Assembly (NCBI GenBank): GCA_023701265.1
Contig: JAMPXI010000003.1
Coordinates: 1-62,873, forward strand
Reading direction: 5' to 3'
Length of the DNA: 62,873 nucleotides
DNA from: Desulfuromonadales bacterium
GTDB taxonomy: Bacteria; Desulfobacterota; Desulfuromonadia; Desulfuromonadales; BM103
The position numbers and the translations under genes were made by a program. Below, piece by piece: positions 1-9,488 of the stretch. The notes below the pieces were generated by a model that ran no database searches, had not been told where the DNA came from, and saw only the letters and a program-made list of their open reading frames with translations. How positions within the stretch are numbered: position 1 is the stretch's first letter; each line of letters starts with the position of its first letter.

Positions 1-440
1 AACGCGCATTCGACGATTTCCGCGCCGAGCCCCTCGACCAGCTTGACGACCGCCGCCACCGTCCCCCCGGTTGCCAGCAGGTCATCGGCGATGAGCACCC
101 GGTCGCCGGGTTTGAAGGCATCTTCATGGATCTCCAGGGAGTCGGTCCCGTATTCCAGGGCATAGCTGACTTTGCGGGTCTTGTAGGGGAGCTTGCCGGG
201 CTTGCGGACCAGGGTGATCCCCGCGCCGAGTTTGTAGGCCAGCGCCGAACCGAGCACAAAGCCACGCGCCTCGACTCCGACGATCTGGTCGATGTGCCGA
301 CCGACATAGCGATGGGCAATCAGGTCGACCATCCGGTGGAAGTTGCGGCCGTCCGAAAGCAGCGTCGTGATATCCTTGAAGATGATGCCTTTCTTGGGGA
401 AATCGGGGATATCCCGTATGCTGTTCTTAAGTTCATCCAC
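1..440 (-). CDS. apt: Adenine phosphoribosyltransferase, 3' part outside window
   Basis: Purine salvage enzyme converting adenine and PRPP to AMP. The visible 146 codons run from a GTG start at 440 (reading [18 protein letters not shown]) to the window edge; the family is usually about 170 residues, so roughly 25 are missing. The phosphoribosyltransferase PRPP loop [13 protein letters not shown] lies near residues 115-127, and EARGF and [10 protein letters not shown] match APT. The GTG overlaps the rpoS stop codon by 8 bases, so translation is probably coupled to rpoS. Confidence 0.93.
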   Translation of the reverse strand, partial: MDELKNSIRDIPDFPKKGIIFKDITTLLSDGRNFHRMVDLIAHRYVGRHIDQIVGVEARGFVLGSALAYKLGAGITLVRKPGKLPYKTRKVSYALEYGTDSLEIHEDAFKPGDRVLIADDLLATGGTVAAVVKLVEGLGAEIVECA

Positions 441-1530
441 GGCCGCGCTCCCTTTTCTCTTCGTCACTGATGATCTGCTGCATCTTCTGCAGGGCCTTCG
501 ATTCAATCTGCCGGATCCGTTCCCTGGTCACCCCCGAAGATTGACCGATGATATCCAGCGTTTGCGGACTCATATCGTCCAGGCCGAAGCGGCGCTTCAG
601 GATCTTCAATTCATGATCGCTCAGGGCTTCCCTGATCCGGTTGAGGATCCGGGTTTCCGATGCGTTGAGGTGATCGTGGTCATCCTTGTCGGCCGTTGAA
701 AACAACTCGCGGATCGGCCGGTATTTGTTGCGCCACTCGGACAACTCGGCCGGGTTGACCGAACTGGTGTCCTCGATCGTGTCCATCAGGCTGTAATCGT
801 TGTTTTCCCCCATGGGGTGCTCGAAGGAGTAGGTGCGCTTGAGCAGAACCATCAGGCGGCGCACATAGGCGGCATCGACCCCCATGGCGTCAGCCACTTC
901 CTTGACCTGGGGCTCGCGATTGTGTTCGTGGAGGAGATTGCGGGTCACCTTGACCAGCCGGTTGATGTCGTCGGAAACGTGTACCGGCAGACGAATGGTG
1001 CGGCTTTGATTGACCAGGGCGCGCTCAATCGACTGCCGGATCCACCAGGTCGCATAGGTCGAGAAGCGGCATTCCTTGCTGAGCTTGAAACGCTCGACCG
1101 CCTTGATGAGACCGAGATTCCCTTCTTCGATCAGGTCCAGAAAGGGCAGCCCCCGGTTCATATAGCGCTTGGCGATCTTGACCACCAGGCGCAGGTTGGA
1201 TTCGATCATCCGATCACGGGCGGCCATATCCCCCTGATCGATGCGGCGGGCCAGTTCGCGCTCCTCTTCGGCTGTCAGCAGGCTGGTTTTCTGGATATCC
1301 CGAAGATAAAGCTTGATGGCATCACGAGCATGGTCTTCCTGTTCGCGGGCCTCTTCCAGCGGGTTATCGGCGTCATCATCAAGCTCTTCTTCTTCGGCCT
1401 CGGCCGCCGCGTCGAAATCAGGTTCATCATCGTTGATCTCCTCCGGATCGCCTTCACTGGAAAGCTCCGGGGATTCGACTTCCTCTTCATCGATTTCGAC
1501 GCGATCATCTTCGTTGTGCATATCATCCAT
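433..1530 (-). CDS. rpoS: RNA polymerase sigma factor RpoS
   Basis: Sigma-70 family factor for stationary-phase and stress transcription. The 365-residue protein has a very acidic N-terminus (about the first 65 residues), region 1.2 near residues 70-105, a classic region 2 ([37 protein letters not shown]), region 3, and a region 4.2 helix-turn-helix ending [10 protein letters not shown] (about 334-343). The order surE-pcm-nlpD-rpoS upstream is the one known from gammaproteobacteria and supports RpoS rather than the primary sigma RpoD. The acidic N-terminal extension is longer than in E. coli RpoS. Start ATG at 1530; a second Met follows at residue 4. Confidence 0.92.
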   Translation of the reverse strand: MDDMHNEDDRVEIDEEEVESPELSSEGDPEEINDDEPDFDAAAEAEEEELDDDADNPLEEAREQEDHARDAIKLYLRDIQKTSLLTAEEERELARRIDQGDMAARDRMIESNLRLVVKIAKRYMNRGLPFLDLIEEGNLGLIKAVERFKLSKECRFSTYATWWIRQSIERALVNQSRTIRLPVHVSDDINRLVKVTRNLLHEHNREPQVKEVADAMGVDAAYVRRLMVLLKRTYSFEHPMGENNDYSLMDTIEDTSSVNPAELSEWRNKYRPIRELFSTADKDDHDHLNASETRILNRIREALSDHELKILKRRFGLDDMSPQTLDIIGQSSGVTRERIRQIESKALQKMQQIISDEEKRERGRG

Positions 1531-1590
1531 GTCTATCCGGTCTCCGGTACCCGACCCGCAGGGTGCTTCGAGTCTAAGGGAGCCACCTGG

Positions 1591-2349
1591 TCATGGCAAG
1601 TAAAAAATCGGGTTGGCGGCCGTCTTGCCTTTTCGAATTTCGAAGTGAAGTCGGGGGCTTTTGCCTCCTGACGGGGCACCGCTCAGGGCAATCCTGTCGC
1701 CCTGCCCGACGAAGCTGTCAACCGCGACCAGGTTCTTGGCATTGAACCCGTAAACGGTGAAATAGTTGTCGGCATGTTCAAGGATGATCAGGTTGCCGTA
1801 GCCGCGAATGCCATTGCCGCTATAGATCACCTTGCCGGCGGCCGCGGCAGTCACCGGCGTGCCCTGCGGGACGGCAATCTCGACCCCCTTGCTCGATTTA
1901 CCCTCGACCGTGCCGAATTCAGTCACCAGCTGGCCCCGAACCGGCCAGATGAAGGTGCCGGGCGCAGGGCGCGGACCGGAGATCGTTTCGGCCCTGCCAA
2001 CCGGTGCCGGCTTGGGCGCCGCCGGCTTTGACTTGCCGGCAACTGTCGGCGGCTTGGTCCTGACCGGTTTTTTCAGTGGTGGCGGTACAGCCGGGGCAGG
2101 CGGGGCCTTGGGGGGATCGACGGCCACCTGGCGGGTCAGCATTGCACCCGGGATATAAAGGCGCTGGCCGGCTTCCAGGCGGGTCGGATCGCTGATCCGG
2201 TTGACCTTCGCCAGGTGCGCATCGTCAACGCCATAAGCCTTGGCAATCCGATACAGCGTCTGGCCGGGTGCGACCACATGATAAATGCCGGACGGGGCAC
2301 AGGCGGCTATCACCAGGCAGACTGAGGCGATCAGCCAGGCGCGGCGCAC
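1591..2349 (-). CDS. nlpD: NlpD-like lipoprotein: LysM plus degenerate M23 (LytM) domain
   Basis: Probable activator of periplasmic amidases during septal peptidoglycan splitting. From the start there is a lipoprotein signal (LIASVCLVIAAC), a LysM repeat (YHVVAPGQTLYRIAKAYGV), a Pro/Ala/Lys linker and a C-terminal M23 fold. The zinc ligands of active M23 enzymes are mostly lost: the HxGxD motif reads KGVEIA, the HxH motif reads RLHFEIR, and YAHL reads YGFN. That is the NlpD/EnvC pattern, so it is inferred to be catalytically dead. I chose GTG 2349 because GAGGAG lies 8 bases upstream; GTG 2358, overlapping the pcm stop, is the alternative. The gene sits between pcm and rpoS. Confidence 0.85.
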   Translation of the reverse strand: MRRAWLIASVCLVIAACAPSGIYHVVAPGQTLYRIAKAYGVDDAHLAKVNRISDPTRLEAGQRLYIPGAMLTRQVAVDPPKAPPAPAVPPPLKKPVRTKPPTVAGKSKPAAPKPAPVGRAETISGPRPAPGTFIWPVRGQLVTEFGTVEGKSSKGVEIAVPQGTPVTAAAAGKVIYSGNGIRGYGNLIILEHADNYFTVYGFNAKNLVAVDSFVGQGDRIALSGAPSGGKSPRLHFEIRKGKTAANPIFYLP

Positions 2350-2354
2350 GGCGA

Positions 2355-3005
2355 TCACTCCTCGCGCCAGCCATGATCGCCGACCAGCGGCACGAACCGG
2401 CACCCGAACAGTCGCTCCTCGCGAAAATCCCGTTCGCTCAACCGGGTCACGCGCACCAGGATCTGGCTGAGGCGATCCCCGACCGGAATGACCAGACGGC
2501 CGCCGATCGCCAGCTGAGCCCGATAAGGCGGCGGTATGGACGGAGCCCCGGCGGTGACGACAATGCCGTCGAACGGAGCTTCCTCTTCCCAGCCGAACGT
2601 CCCATCGGTCACCCGGACGTTGATCCGGGCAAAGCCGCATTTGTCAAGGGTGCGGCGGGCCTGCCTGGCCAGCGCCGGGATGCGTTCCAGGGAAAAAACC
2701 TGGCGGGCCAGCAGCCCCAGGACCGCGGCCTGATAGCCCGAGCCGGTACCGATCTCGAGAACCTTGTCGCCATCCTTCAGTTGCAGCGCCTCGCTCATGA
2801 CCCCGACCATGTAAGGTTGCGAAATGGTCTGGCGCTCGCCGATCGGCAGGGGAAAATCGCTGTAGGCCTGCGCGGCGAGGGCGTCCGGCACAAACAGGTG
2901 ACGCGGCACGCGGAGCATCGCATCGATCACGCGCTGGTCCCTGACTCCTCGCGCAATGACCTGGTCCTCGACCATGCGGCGCCGGGCGATGGTGTAATCG
3001 GTCAC
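2355..3005 (-). CDS. pcm: Protein-L-isoaspartate O-methyltransferase
   Basis: Repairs isomerised aspartyl residues by SAM-dependent methylation in the cytoplasm. The 216-residue sequence has the family opening ([20 protein letters not shown]), the SAM motif [15 protein letters not shown] (near residues 81-95) and the later motif [15 protein letters not shown]. It overlaps the surE stop by 4 bases, so it is translationally coupled within surE-pcm-nlpD-rpoS. Confidence 0.95.
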   Translation of the reverse strand: MTDYTIARRRMVEDQVIARGVRDQRVIDAMLRVPRHLFVPDALAAQAYSDFPLPIGERQTISQPYMVGVMSEALQLKDGDKVLEIGTGSGYQAAVLGLLARQVFSLERIPALARQARRTLDKCGFARINVRVTDGTFGWEEEAPFDGIVVTAGAPSIPPPYRAQLAIGGRLVIPVGDRLSQILVRVTRLSERDFREERLFGCRFVPLVGDHGWREE

Positions 3006-3784
3006 CTTGGCCTCTCATTCGTATCGTCAGCTTCGCTATGCACGGTTTCGGCGTCCCAGTGCCGCAACCGTTCGAAGGCTGCATAGTTGGTCAGATCGAG
3101 GTGCAGCGGCGTGACCGAAACCCAGCCACGCTCCACGGCATGGACATCGGTACCTTCCAGATCATGGAAAGACAGCTCTCCGGCACCGATCCAGTAGTAG
3201 TTCCGGCCGCGAGGGTCGGTGTTCCGGACAACGGCATCCGCATAGCGGCGCTTCCCCTGCCGGGTCAGTTTCATCCCGTGCGGGCGGCCGGGTGGCACAT
3301 TGACATTAAGGAAGGTGTCGGCCGGCAACCCGTGGGTTTTGACCATGGTCGCAAGTTTTGTCGCCCACCGGCCGCCAAAGAGGAAATCCGCCTCGGCAAA
3401 CCGGTCGGCCGCAAGCGACACGGCCACCGCCGGCACCCCCATCAGGGTCGCTTCCATGGCGGCGGCAACCGTTCCGGAATAGGTCAGGTCGTCGCCGAGG
3501 TTGGCTCCCTGGTTGATCCCGGAAACGACCAGGTCCGGAGCAGCCTTGAGCAAACCGTGGATACCGAGATTGACACAGTCCGTAGGCGTGCCGTCAACGG
3601 CCCACCAGTCGGCGGCGTGCTCCGTGGCCCGCAAGGGAGAATGCAGCGTCAGCGCATGGCTGATGGCGCTCCGTTCGCGGTCCGGAGCAACCACCACCAC
3701 CTGGCCGAGAGCCTTCAGCGCCTGGGTTAAAACGCGCAGACCGGGTGAGTGGATGCCATCATCGTTGGTGACCAGAATCAGCAC
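3002..3784 (-). CDS. surE: 5'/3'-nucleotidase SurE
   Basis: Metal-dependent phosphatase acting on nucleoside monophosphates. The 260 residues begin with the diagnostic [16 protein letters not shown]; the paired Asp binds the divalent metal. [28 protein letters not shown] and [20 protein letters not shown] are all canonical SurE motifs. It heads the surE-pcm-nlpD-rpoS run, 30 bases downstream of the MerR-family gene and beyond a small hairpin. Confidence 0.96.
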   Translation of the reverse strand: MLILVTNDDGIHSPGLRVLTQALKALGQVVVVAPDRERSAISHALTLHSPLRATEHAADWWAVDGTPTDCVNLGIHGLLKAAPDLVVSGINQGANLGDDLTYSGTVAAAMEATLMGVPAVAVSLAADRFAEADFLFGGRWATKLATMVKTHGLPADTFLNVNVPPGRPHGMKLTRQGKRRYADAVVRNTDPRGRNYYWIGAGELSFHDLEGTDVHAVERGWVSVTPLHLDLTNYAAFERLRHWDAETVHSEADDTNERPR

Positions 3785-3804
3785 GGAAGCGACCGGGAAA
3801 CAGC

Positions 3805-3826
3805 AACGCGCCGCTTACGGCGCGTT
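3805..3826 (-). terminator. Hairpin at the 3' end of the MerR gene
   Basis: An 8-bp perfect inverted repeat (AACGCGCC / GGCGCGTT) with a 6-base loop; the TAA stop of the MerR-family gene lies in the loop. The following sequence on the minus strand is only weakly T-rich, so this may be a leaky terminator or an mRNA-stabilising structure between merR and surE. Confidence 0.4.
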
Positions 3827-4252
3827 CGAGAGGGATGCATGCAGACGCGACAGATCGCGCCGCAACTCTTCCAGCAGACGCCGATCGATGCCGCTGCCAA
3901 GCGGCAGGGCCATCTGCCCGTCATCCGCCACCGGGGGAGGAGGAACCGCCACCGGCAGGGGGGCCGCTGCTTGCACCGGAACAGCCGGTTCCACAGGTTG
4001 GACGGGCGGTTTCCGCCGCAGCAGCTTGCGTGCCCCGGCGATGGTGTAGCCCTGATTGTAGAGAAGGTCTTTGAGGCGCAGGATCAACTCGACGTCACGC
4101 TGGCGATACAACCGCTGCTGATGCCGATTTTTGGTCGGGTGAATGCTGCCGATTTCGGTTTCCCAATAACGCAGGACATGGGGTTTGACCCCAGTGAGTT
4201 CGGCGACTTCGCCGATTTTGAAATAAAGCTTGTCGGGGATCTGCAGATCCAT
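3815..4252 (-). CDS. MerR-family transcriptional regulator
   Basis: A 145-residue DNA-binding protein. The N-terminal winged helix-turn-helix reads [22 protein letters not shown] and continues with [11 protein letters not shown], the standard MerR pattern. A short dimerisation helix follows, then a Pro/Ala/Val-rich linker and a basic C-terminal tail ([18 protein letters not shown]). No Cys-based metal site is visible, so the effector is unknown. It is the last gene of the thrS-infC-...-pheT-ihfA run; MerR proteins directly after ihfA are common in proteobacteria. Confidence 0.85.
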   Translation of the reverse strand: MDLQIPDKLYFKIGEVAELTGVKPHVLRYWETEIGSIHPTKNRHQQRLYRQRDVELILRLKDLLYNQGYTIAGARKLLRRKPPVQPVEPAVPVQAAAPLPVAVPPPPVADDGQMALPLGSGIDRRLLEELRRDLSRLHASLSNAP

Positions 4253-4311
4253 GCGTCTTGATCCGGCCTTCCTCGCAACGCTTGCAACCGCCTGATGGCC
4301 GGGTGGGGAGT

Positions 4312-4602
4312 TTAGGGCTCTCCCTCCAAGTCGTTGATCGACGACTTGAGGACCTGGCTTGGCTTGAAGGTCAGGATGCGCCGCGAGCAGATCTCGATTT
4401 CATCCCCGGTTTGAGGATTGCGCCCGCGCCGGGTCGACTTGTCCTTGACCACGAAATTGCCGAAACCGGCAATTTTAATCTTTTCACCGCGTTCCAGGGT
4501 GATTTTCATGAGATCAAAGACCATTTCGACAATCTCAGCCGATTCCTTCTTGGAAAAACCGGTCTTGAGATAAACATTTTCGACAAGGTCCGCCTTGGTC
4601 AT
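4312..4602 (-). CDS. ihfA: Integration host factor subunit alpha
   Basis: Nucleoid-associated DNA-bending protein of the HU/IHF family. From ATG 4602 it is 96 residues, the usual IhfA length, and contains [20 protein letters not shown] and [12 protein letters not shown] (the DNA-intercalating beta arm with its Pro). A strong ribosome site (GGAGG, 9 bases upstream) decides this start over a longer in-frame opening at 4677. Its position after pheT is the classical one. Confidence 0.95.
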   Translation of the reverse strand: MTKADLVENVYLKTGFSKKESAEIVEMVFDLMKITLERGEKIKIAGFGNFVVKDKSTRRGRNPQTGDEIEICSRRILTFKPSQVLKSSINDLEGEP

Positions 4603-4683
4603 GGAAAACCACCTCCAAAAGATATCTACCTGAATTTTCGAGTTTTTATAGCACAGGCCGGAATCGCTGAGCAACAACTTTTT

Positions 4684-7098
4684 TCAGCGCAATTCGGCTC
4701 CGAGCGACTTTTGCAGTGCCTGCACCAGTTTACCATGCAGTCCCTGAACGATTTCATCGGTCAGGGTTCGGTCAAGCGCACGGTAACGAGCCCTGATCGC
4801 CAGGCTTTTCTTGCCGGGGGGGAGCGACGGACCGCGGTAAACGTCGAACAGGACTATGTTTTCCAGATCCTTCAGGCGGACCTGCCGCAAGGCATCGAGC
4901 ACCTGCTGCGCGGAAACCTCTTCATCGATCAGGAGCGCACTGTCGCGTTCGACGTCCGGGTAGCGGGACAAGGGGCGGAAGCCGGGATGCCGGCCGGCCG
5001 CGGCAAACAGGGCCTCGGCATCGAGGTCCAGCAGATAGACCGGCTGGGGAATATCGAAGGTGCGCAGCACTTCGGGATGGATTTCGCCAAGGGTGCCAAG
5101 ACGCGTGCCGCCGGCATCGGCTGCACACGATTTACCCGGGTGATAAAACAGCTCCCCATGCTCGGCCGGCCAACGGGCCTCGCCGATATTGAGACCGACG
5201 AGCAAATCTTCGACCACCCCCTTGATATCGAAGAAATCGCATTCCGCGGGCTGCTGTGCCCACCCTTCCGGTTCGCGGCGACCGCTCAGCAATGCCGTCA
5301 GGCGCAAGCGCTCCCGGGGCAGTTCCTCGCCGGCGACCGGGTGAAACACCGGGCGCAGCTCGAACAGCGCCAGGTCACCGGTCCGGTAGGCGATATTGCG
5401 GGCCGCCGTTTCGAGCAGGCTGGGCACCAGCGTGGTGCGCATGACCGCCTGATCTTCCGTCAGCGGGTTGAGGAGCTGCACGCTCTGCCGGCGCGGATCG
5501 TCGGCCGCAAGCCCCAGGCGCTCAACGGAGGCCGCCGCGACAAAGGAGTAATTGATGACCTCGGCAAACCCCAGCCCGGCCATGCGCTCGCAGAGCAAAC
5601 GCTCGAGCTGCAGGTGACGGGGGAGCGGCTGACTGTTCAGCGTGCTGGTCGGCATGGTGGCCGGAATGCGCTCATAACCGATCAGCCTTGCCACCTCTTC
5701 GACGAGATCGATCTCCCGCTCGATATCGGGCCGGAAGTGCGGAACCTCGACCAGCAGGGCGCCATCGCGCCGATCGAGCACGAAATCGCTGACCAGGCCG
5801 ATCCCTTTCAGCACCCGCTGGATTTCGCTGGCATCGATCTCAACGCCGAGCTGCTGGCTGGTTTTCTGGGCGGAGATGACCAGCTGCCGTTTGGGCAATG
5901 GACTCGGATAGGCATCGATCATCCCCGCTGCCGCCCTGCCGCCGGCCAGTTCCACGATCAGGGCCGCGGCCCGGTCGAGAGCAAGCGGCACCATGTCGAT
6001 ATCGGCGCCACGCTCGAAACGATGCGAGGACTCGGTGTGCAGGCCGAGGCGCTTGCTGGTGCGGCGGATCGTCCCGGGATTGAAGTAGGCGCTTTCCAGC
6101 AGGATGTCGACGGTCTCCGGGCGGACTTCGGAATTCTCCCCCCCCATGATCCCGGCGAGGGCGACCGGCCCTTCGCCGTCGCAGATTACCAGGTCATCGG
6201 CCAGCAGGGTTCGCACCTGGCCGTCGAGCGTGGTGAAGCGGTCGCCGTCATGCGCACGCCGCACCACGATGCGCCGGTCGCGCAGGAAGTGGAAATCGAA
6301 GGCATGCAGCGGATGCCCAAGCTCCATCATGACAAAATTGGTGACGTCGACCACGTTGTTGATCGAGCGCATGCCCACGGCTTCGAGTCTGCGCGCCAGC
6401 CACGCCGGTGACGGCGCGATCGTGACCCCTTCGATCAGCCGCGCCGCATAACGAGGGCAAAGATCGGAGTCAAGGATCGTCACCGAGCTCTTGCCGGCGG
6501 CGGCGTCCCCGGCTTCGACCAGGTGCGGCACCGGCAGCCGCAGGGCGGCCCCGGTCATGCCGGCGATTTCGCGCGCCACCCCGACGACGCTGAGACAGTC
6601 GGGCCGGTTCGGTGTCAAACCAAGCTCGTAGCGCACATCCTTGAGGCCAAGCGCGACAAATACCGGAATCCCCAACTCCAGTCCCGGCGGGAGGATCAGA
6701 ATCCCCTCGGAACTGCTGGCCAGGCCAAGCTCCGTCAACGAGCAGAGCATGCCGTTGGAATCCTGACCGCGGATCTTCGACTTCCTGATCTTGAGATCGC
6801 CCGGCAGCTCGGTGCCGACCTGGGCGAAGGCCACCAGGTCGCCGGCTCGGTGATTGGTCGCGCCGCAGACCACCTGCAGGGTGACGCTGTCGGTCTCCAC
6901 GGTACAAAGCGTGAGCCGGTCGGCGTCAGGATGCGGCCTGACATCGGTCAGGCGGGCGACGATCACACTGTCCAGCCCCTCGCCAAGCTTCTCCATGGAG
7001 TCGACTTCCAGGCCGGCCATGGTGAGCCGATGGGCAAGCTCCTCGGGAAGGAGGTCGAACTCCACGTATTCCTTCAACCAGTTCTGGGTGACTTTCAT
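4684..7098 (-). CDS. pheT: Phenylalanine--tRNA ligase beta subunit
   Basis: Large subunit of the tetrameric PheRS. The 804-residue protein starts MKVTQNWLKEYVEFDL and shows, in order, a tRNA-binding (EMAP-like) domain near residues 40-150, the B3/B4 editing module (ELGLTPNRPDCLSVVGVARE), B5, the catalytic-like core (YSFVAAASVERLGL; LLNPLTEDQAVMRTTLVPSL) and a C-terminal FDX anticodon-binding domain (RYPDVERDSALLID, FDVYRGPSLPPGKKSLAI). The length is typical. It starts 13 bases after the pheS stop. Confidence 0.97.
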   Translation of the reverse strand: MKVTQNWLKEYVEFDLLPEELAHRLTMAGLEVDSMEKLGEGLDSVIVARLTDVRPHPDADRLTLCTVETDSVTLQVVCGATNHRAGDLVAFAQVGTELPGDLKIRKSKIRGQDSNGMLCSLTELGLASSSEGILILPPGLELGIPVFVALGLKDVRYELGLTPNRPDCLSVVGVAREIAGMTGAALRLPVPHLVEAGDAAAGKSSVTILDSDLCPRYAARLIEGVTIAPSPAWLARRLEAVGMRSINNVVDVTNFVMMELGHPLHAFDFHFLRDRRIVVRRAHDGDRFTTLDGQVRTLLADDLVICDGEGPVALAGIMGGENSEVRPETVDILLESAYFNPGTIRRTSKRLGLHTESSHRFERGADIDMVPLALDRAAALIVELAGGRAAAGMIDAYPSPLPKRQLVISAQKTSQQLGVEIDASEIQRVLKGIGLVSDFVLDRRDGALLVEVPHFRPDIEREIDLVEEVARLIGYERIPATMPTSTLNSQPLPRHLQLERLLCERMAGLGFAEVINYSFVAAASVERLGLAADDPRRQSVQLLNPLTEDQAVMRTTLVPSLLETAARNIAYRTGDLALFELRPVFHPVAGEELPRERLRLTALLSGRREPEGWAQQPAECDFFDIKGVVEDLLVGLNIGEARWPAEHGELFYHPGKSCAADAGGTRLGTLGEIHPEVLRTFDIPQPVYLLDLDAEALFAAAGRHPGFRPLSRYPDVERDSALLIDEEVSAQQVLDALRQVRLKDLENIVLFDVYRGPSLPPGKKSLAIRARYRALDRTLTDEIVQGLHGKLVQALQKSLGAELR

Positions 7099-7111
7099 CG
7101 GTATTCCGCCC

Positions 7112-8202
<1,091 letters not shown>

Positions 8203-8215
8203 CGCGCCTTGACGC

Positions 8216-8572
8216 TTACTGAAGTCGGGCCTTGGCCTGGCCGACCACGGCACTGAAACCCGCCGGGTCCGTCACCGCGAGCTGGGCCAGGATCTTCCGA
8301 TCGAGCCCGATCCCGGCCTGTTTGATCCCGAAAATCAGACGACTGTAGGAGAGTCCGTTTTCACGGGCCGCCGCGTTGATCCGGGCGATCCAGAGCGCCC
8401 GGAAATCGCGCTTGCGGACCTTGCGGTCGCGGAAGGCGTAATTGAGCGCCCGATCGACCGCTTCCGTGGCACTCCGGAAAAGCTTGCTGCGCGCGCCACG
8501 AAACCCCTTGGCCAGCTTCAACACCTTGTTGCGTCTGCGTCTTGCTTTAAATCCTCGTTTGACTCTTGGCAT
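8216..8572 (-). CDS. rplT: 50S ribosomal protein L20
   Basis: rRNA-binding assembly protein of the large subunit. From ATG 8572 it is 118 residues ([20 protein letters not shown]...), the usual length, with a strongly basic N-terminal helix. A longer in-frame opening at 8590 is rejected because MPRVKRG is the universal L20 start. It follows infC-rpmI, the standard order. A GC hairpin upstream may contribute to translational control, as L20 autoregulates in other bacteria. Confidence 0.97.
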   Translation of the reverse strand: MPRVKRGFKARRRRNKVLKLAKGFRGARSKLFRSATEAVDRALNYAFRDRKVRKRDFRALWIARINAAARENGLSYSRLIFGIKQAGIGLDRKILAQLAVTDPAGFSAVVGQAKARLQ

Positions 8573-8601
8573 GGTGATGCTCCTTCTCACTTATGGTATC
8601 G

Positions 8602-8619
8602 GCGGGCAGAATGGCCCGC
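8602..8619 (-). promoter_or_regulatory. Hairpin in the rpmI-rplT gap
   Basis: A 6-bp perfect inverted repeat (GCGGGC / GCCCGC, 6-base loop) lies 30 bases upstream of the rplT start in an unusually long (107-base) gap between rpmI and rplT. In other bacteria L20 binds structured mRNA in this operon; whether this hairpin is such a site is inference. Confidence 0.35.
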
Positions 8620-8679
8620 AACCGGATCTGAAGGGGGAGACAGGGCCCCTCAGTTCACGGTGGTTGAAGCAACTGGTCG

Positions 8680-8877
8680 TTACACGTACGGGATCAGACG
8701 ACTGATGTTTTTCGCATCACTCGGATTGACGATCGTCGACTGGCGCAGGCCGCGCTTGCGCTTGGTCGTCTTCTTGGTCAGGATATGACTGGCAAAAGCC
8801 TTGTTGCGGCGGATCTTGCCGCTGCCGGTCTTGCCAAAGCGCTTGGCGGCGCCGCGGTTGGTCTTGATTTTAGGCAT
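8680..8877 (-). CDS. rpmI: 50S ribosomal protein L35
   Basis: Small basic large-subunit protein, 65 residues, starting [20 protein letters not shown] and containing the L35 signature [13 protein letters not shown]. It lies between infC and rplT in the conserved translation operon. Length and composition (almost 30 percent Lys/Arg) are normal for the family. Confidence 0.96.
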   Translation of the reverse strand: MPKIKTNRGAAKRFGKTGSGKIRRNKAFASHILTKKTTKRKRGLRQSTIVNPSDAKNISRLIPYV

Positions 8878-8928
8878 CTGTGTATTCTCCTTGTGCGTTT
8901 ACGCTGTGCGATCTATCGACGTAAGCAG

Positions 8929-9441
8929 CTATTTTTTCGGGGCCAGCACCATGGTCATGAAGCGGCCGGACATACCCGGCATGCTTTCCGCCTGGCCGAT
9001 GTCGGCCACTTCCGTGACCATCCGTTCGATCAGGCGCTTCCCGAACTCGGGATGAGTCACCTCGCGGCCACGGAACATGACGGTCACCTTGACCTTGTTG
9101 CCTTCTTCAAGGAAACGGCGGGCGTTCTTCACCTTGAACAGGAAGTCGTGCTCCTCGGTCTTGGGGCGCATCTTGACTTCCTTGAGTTCGACCCGGACCT
9201 GTTTTTTCTTGGCCTCGGCCGCGCGTTTGCTTTGCTGATACTTGTATTTGCCATAGTCCATGATCCGGCAGACCGGTGGCTGGGCCTCAGGGGCTACCTC
9301 GACCAGGTCGAGACCACGCTGTTCCGCCGCCGCCATTGCCTCGACGATCCCCAGAATGCCAAGCTGGCCGCCCTCGTCGTCGACGACGCGGACTTCCCTG
9401 GCACGGATCATCTCATTAATGTTGATCTTGTCCTTGACTAT
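8929..9441 (-). CDS. infC: Translation initiation factor IF-3 with apparent AUA start
   Basis: IF-3 binds the 30S subunit and proofreads the start codon. Conserved blocks include INEMIRAREVRVVDDEGGQLG (N-domain), VCRIMDYGKYKYQQSKR (linker) and HDFLFKVKNARRFLEEG, TVMFRGREVTHPEFG (C-domain). No ATG, GTG or TTG sits correctly: an AGGAGGT ribosome site ends 5 bases before the codon ATA at 9441, giving a 170-residue protein of standard length. An upstream in-frame opening at 9507 would overlap thrS and add 22 residues with no homology. infC is known to use AUU, and rarely other non-canonical codons, elsewhere as an autoregulatory device; AUA here follows that logic. See findings. Confidence 0.9.
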   Translation of the reverse strand: MVKDKININEMIRAREVRVVDDEGGQLGILGIVEAMAAAEQRGLDLVEVAPEAQPPVCRIMDYGKYKYQQSKRAAEAKKKQVRVELKEVKMRPKTEEHDFLFKVKNARRFLEEGNKVKVTVMFRGREVTHPEFGKRLIERMVTEVADIGQAESMPGMSGRFMTMVLAPKK

Positions 9442-9488
9442 GGCACACCTCCTGTTTTCATCATTTTCGCGACGTTTTAGCCGGCCGG

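Noticed and set aside
4258-6411. Long plus-strand open frame (717 codons) opposite pheT
   Set aside because: Antisense shadow of pheT in GC-rich sequence; no family resemblance, low-complexity composition and no ribosome site.
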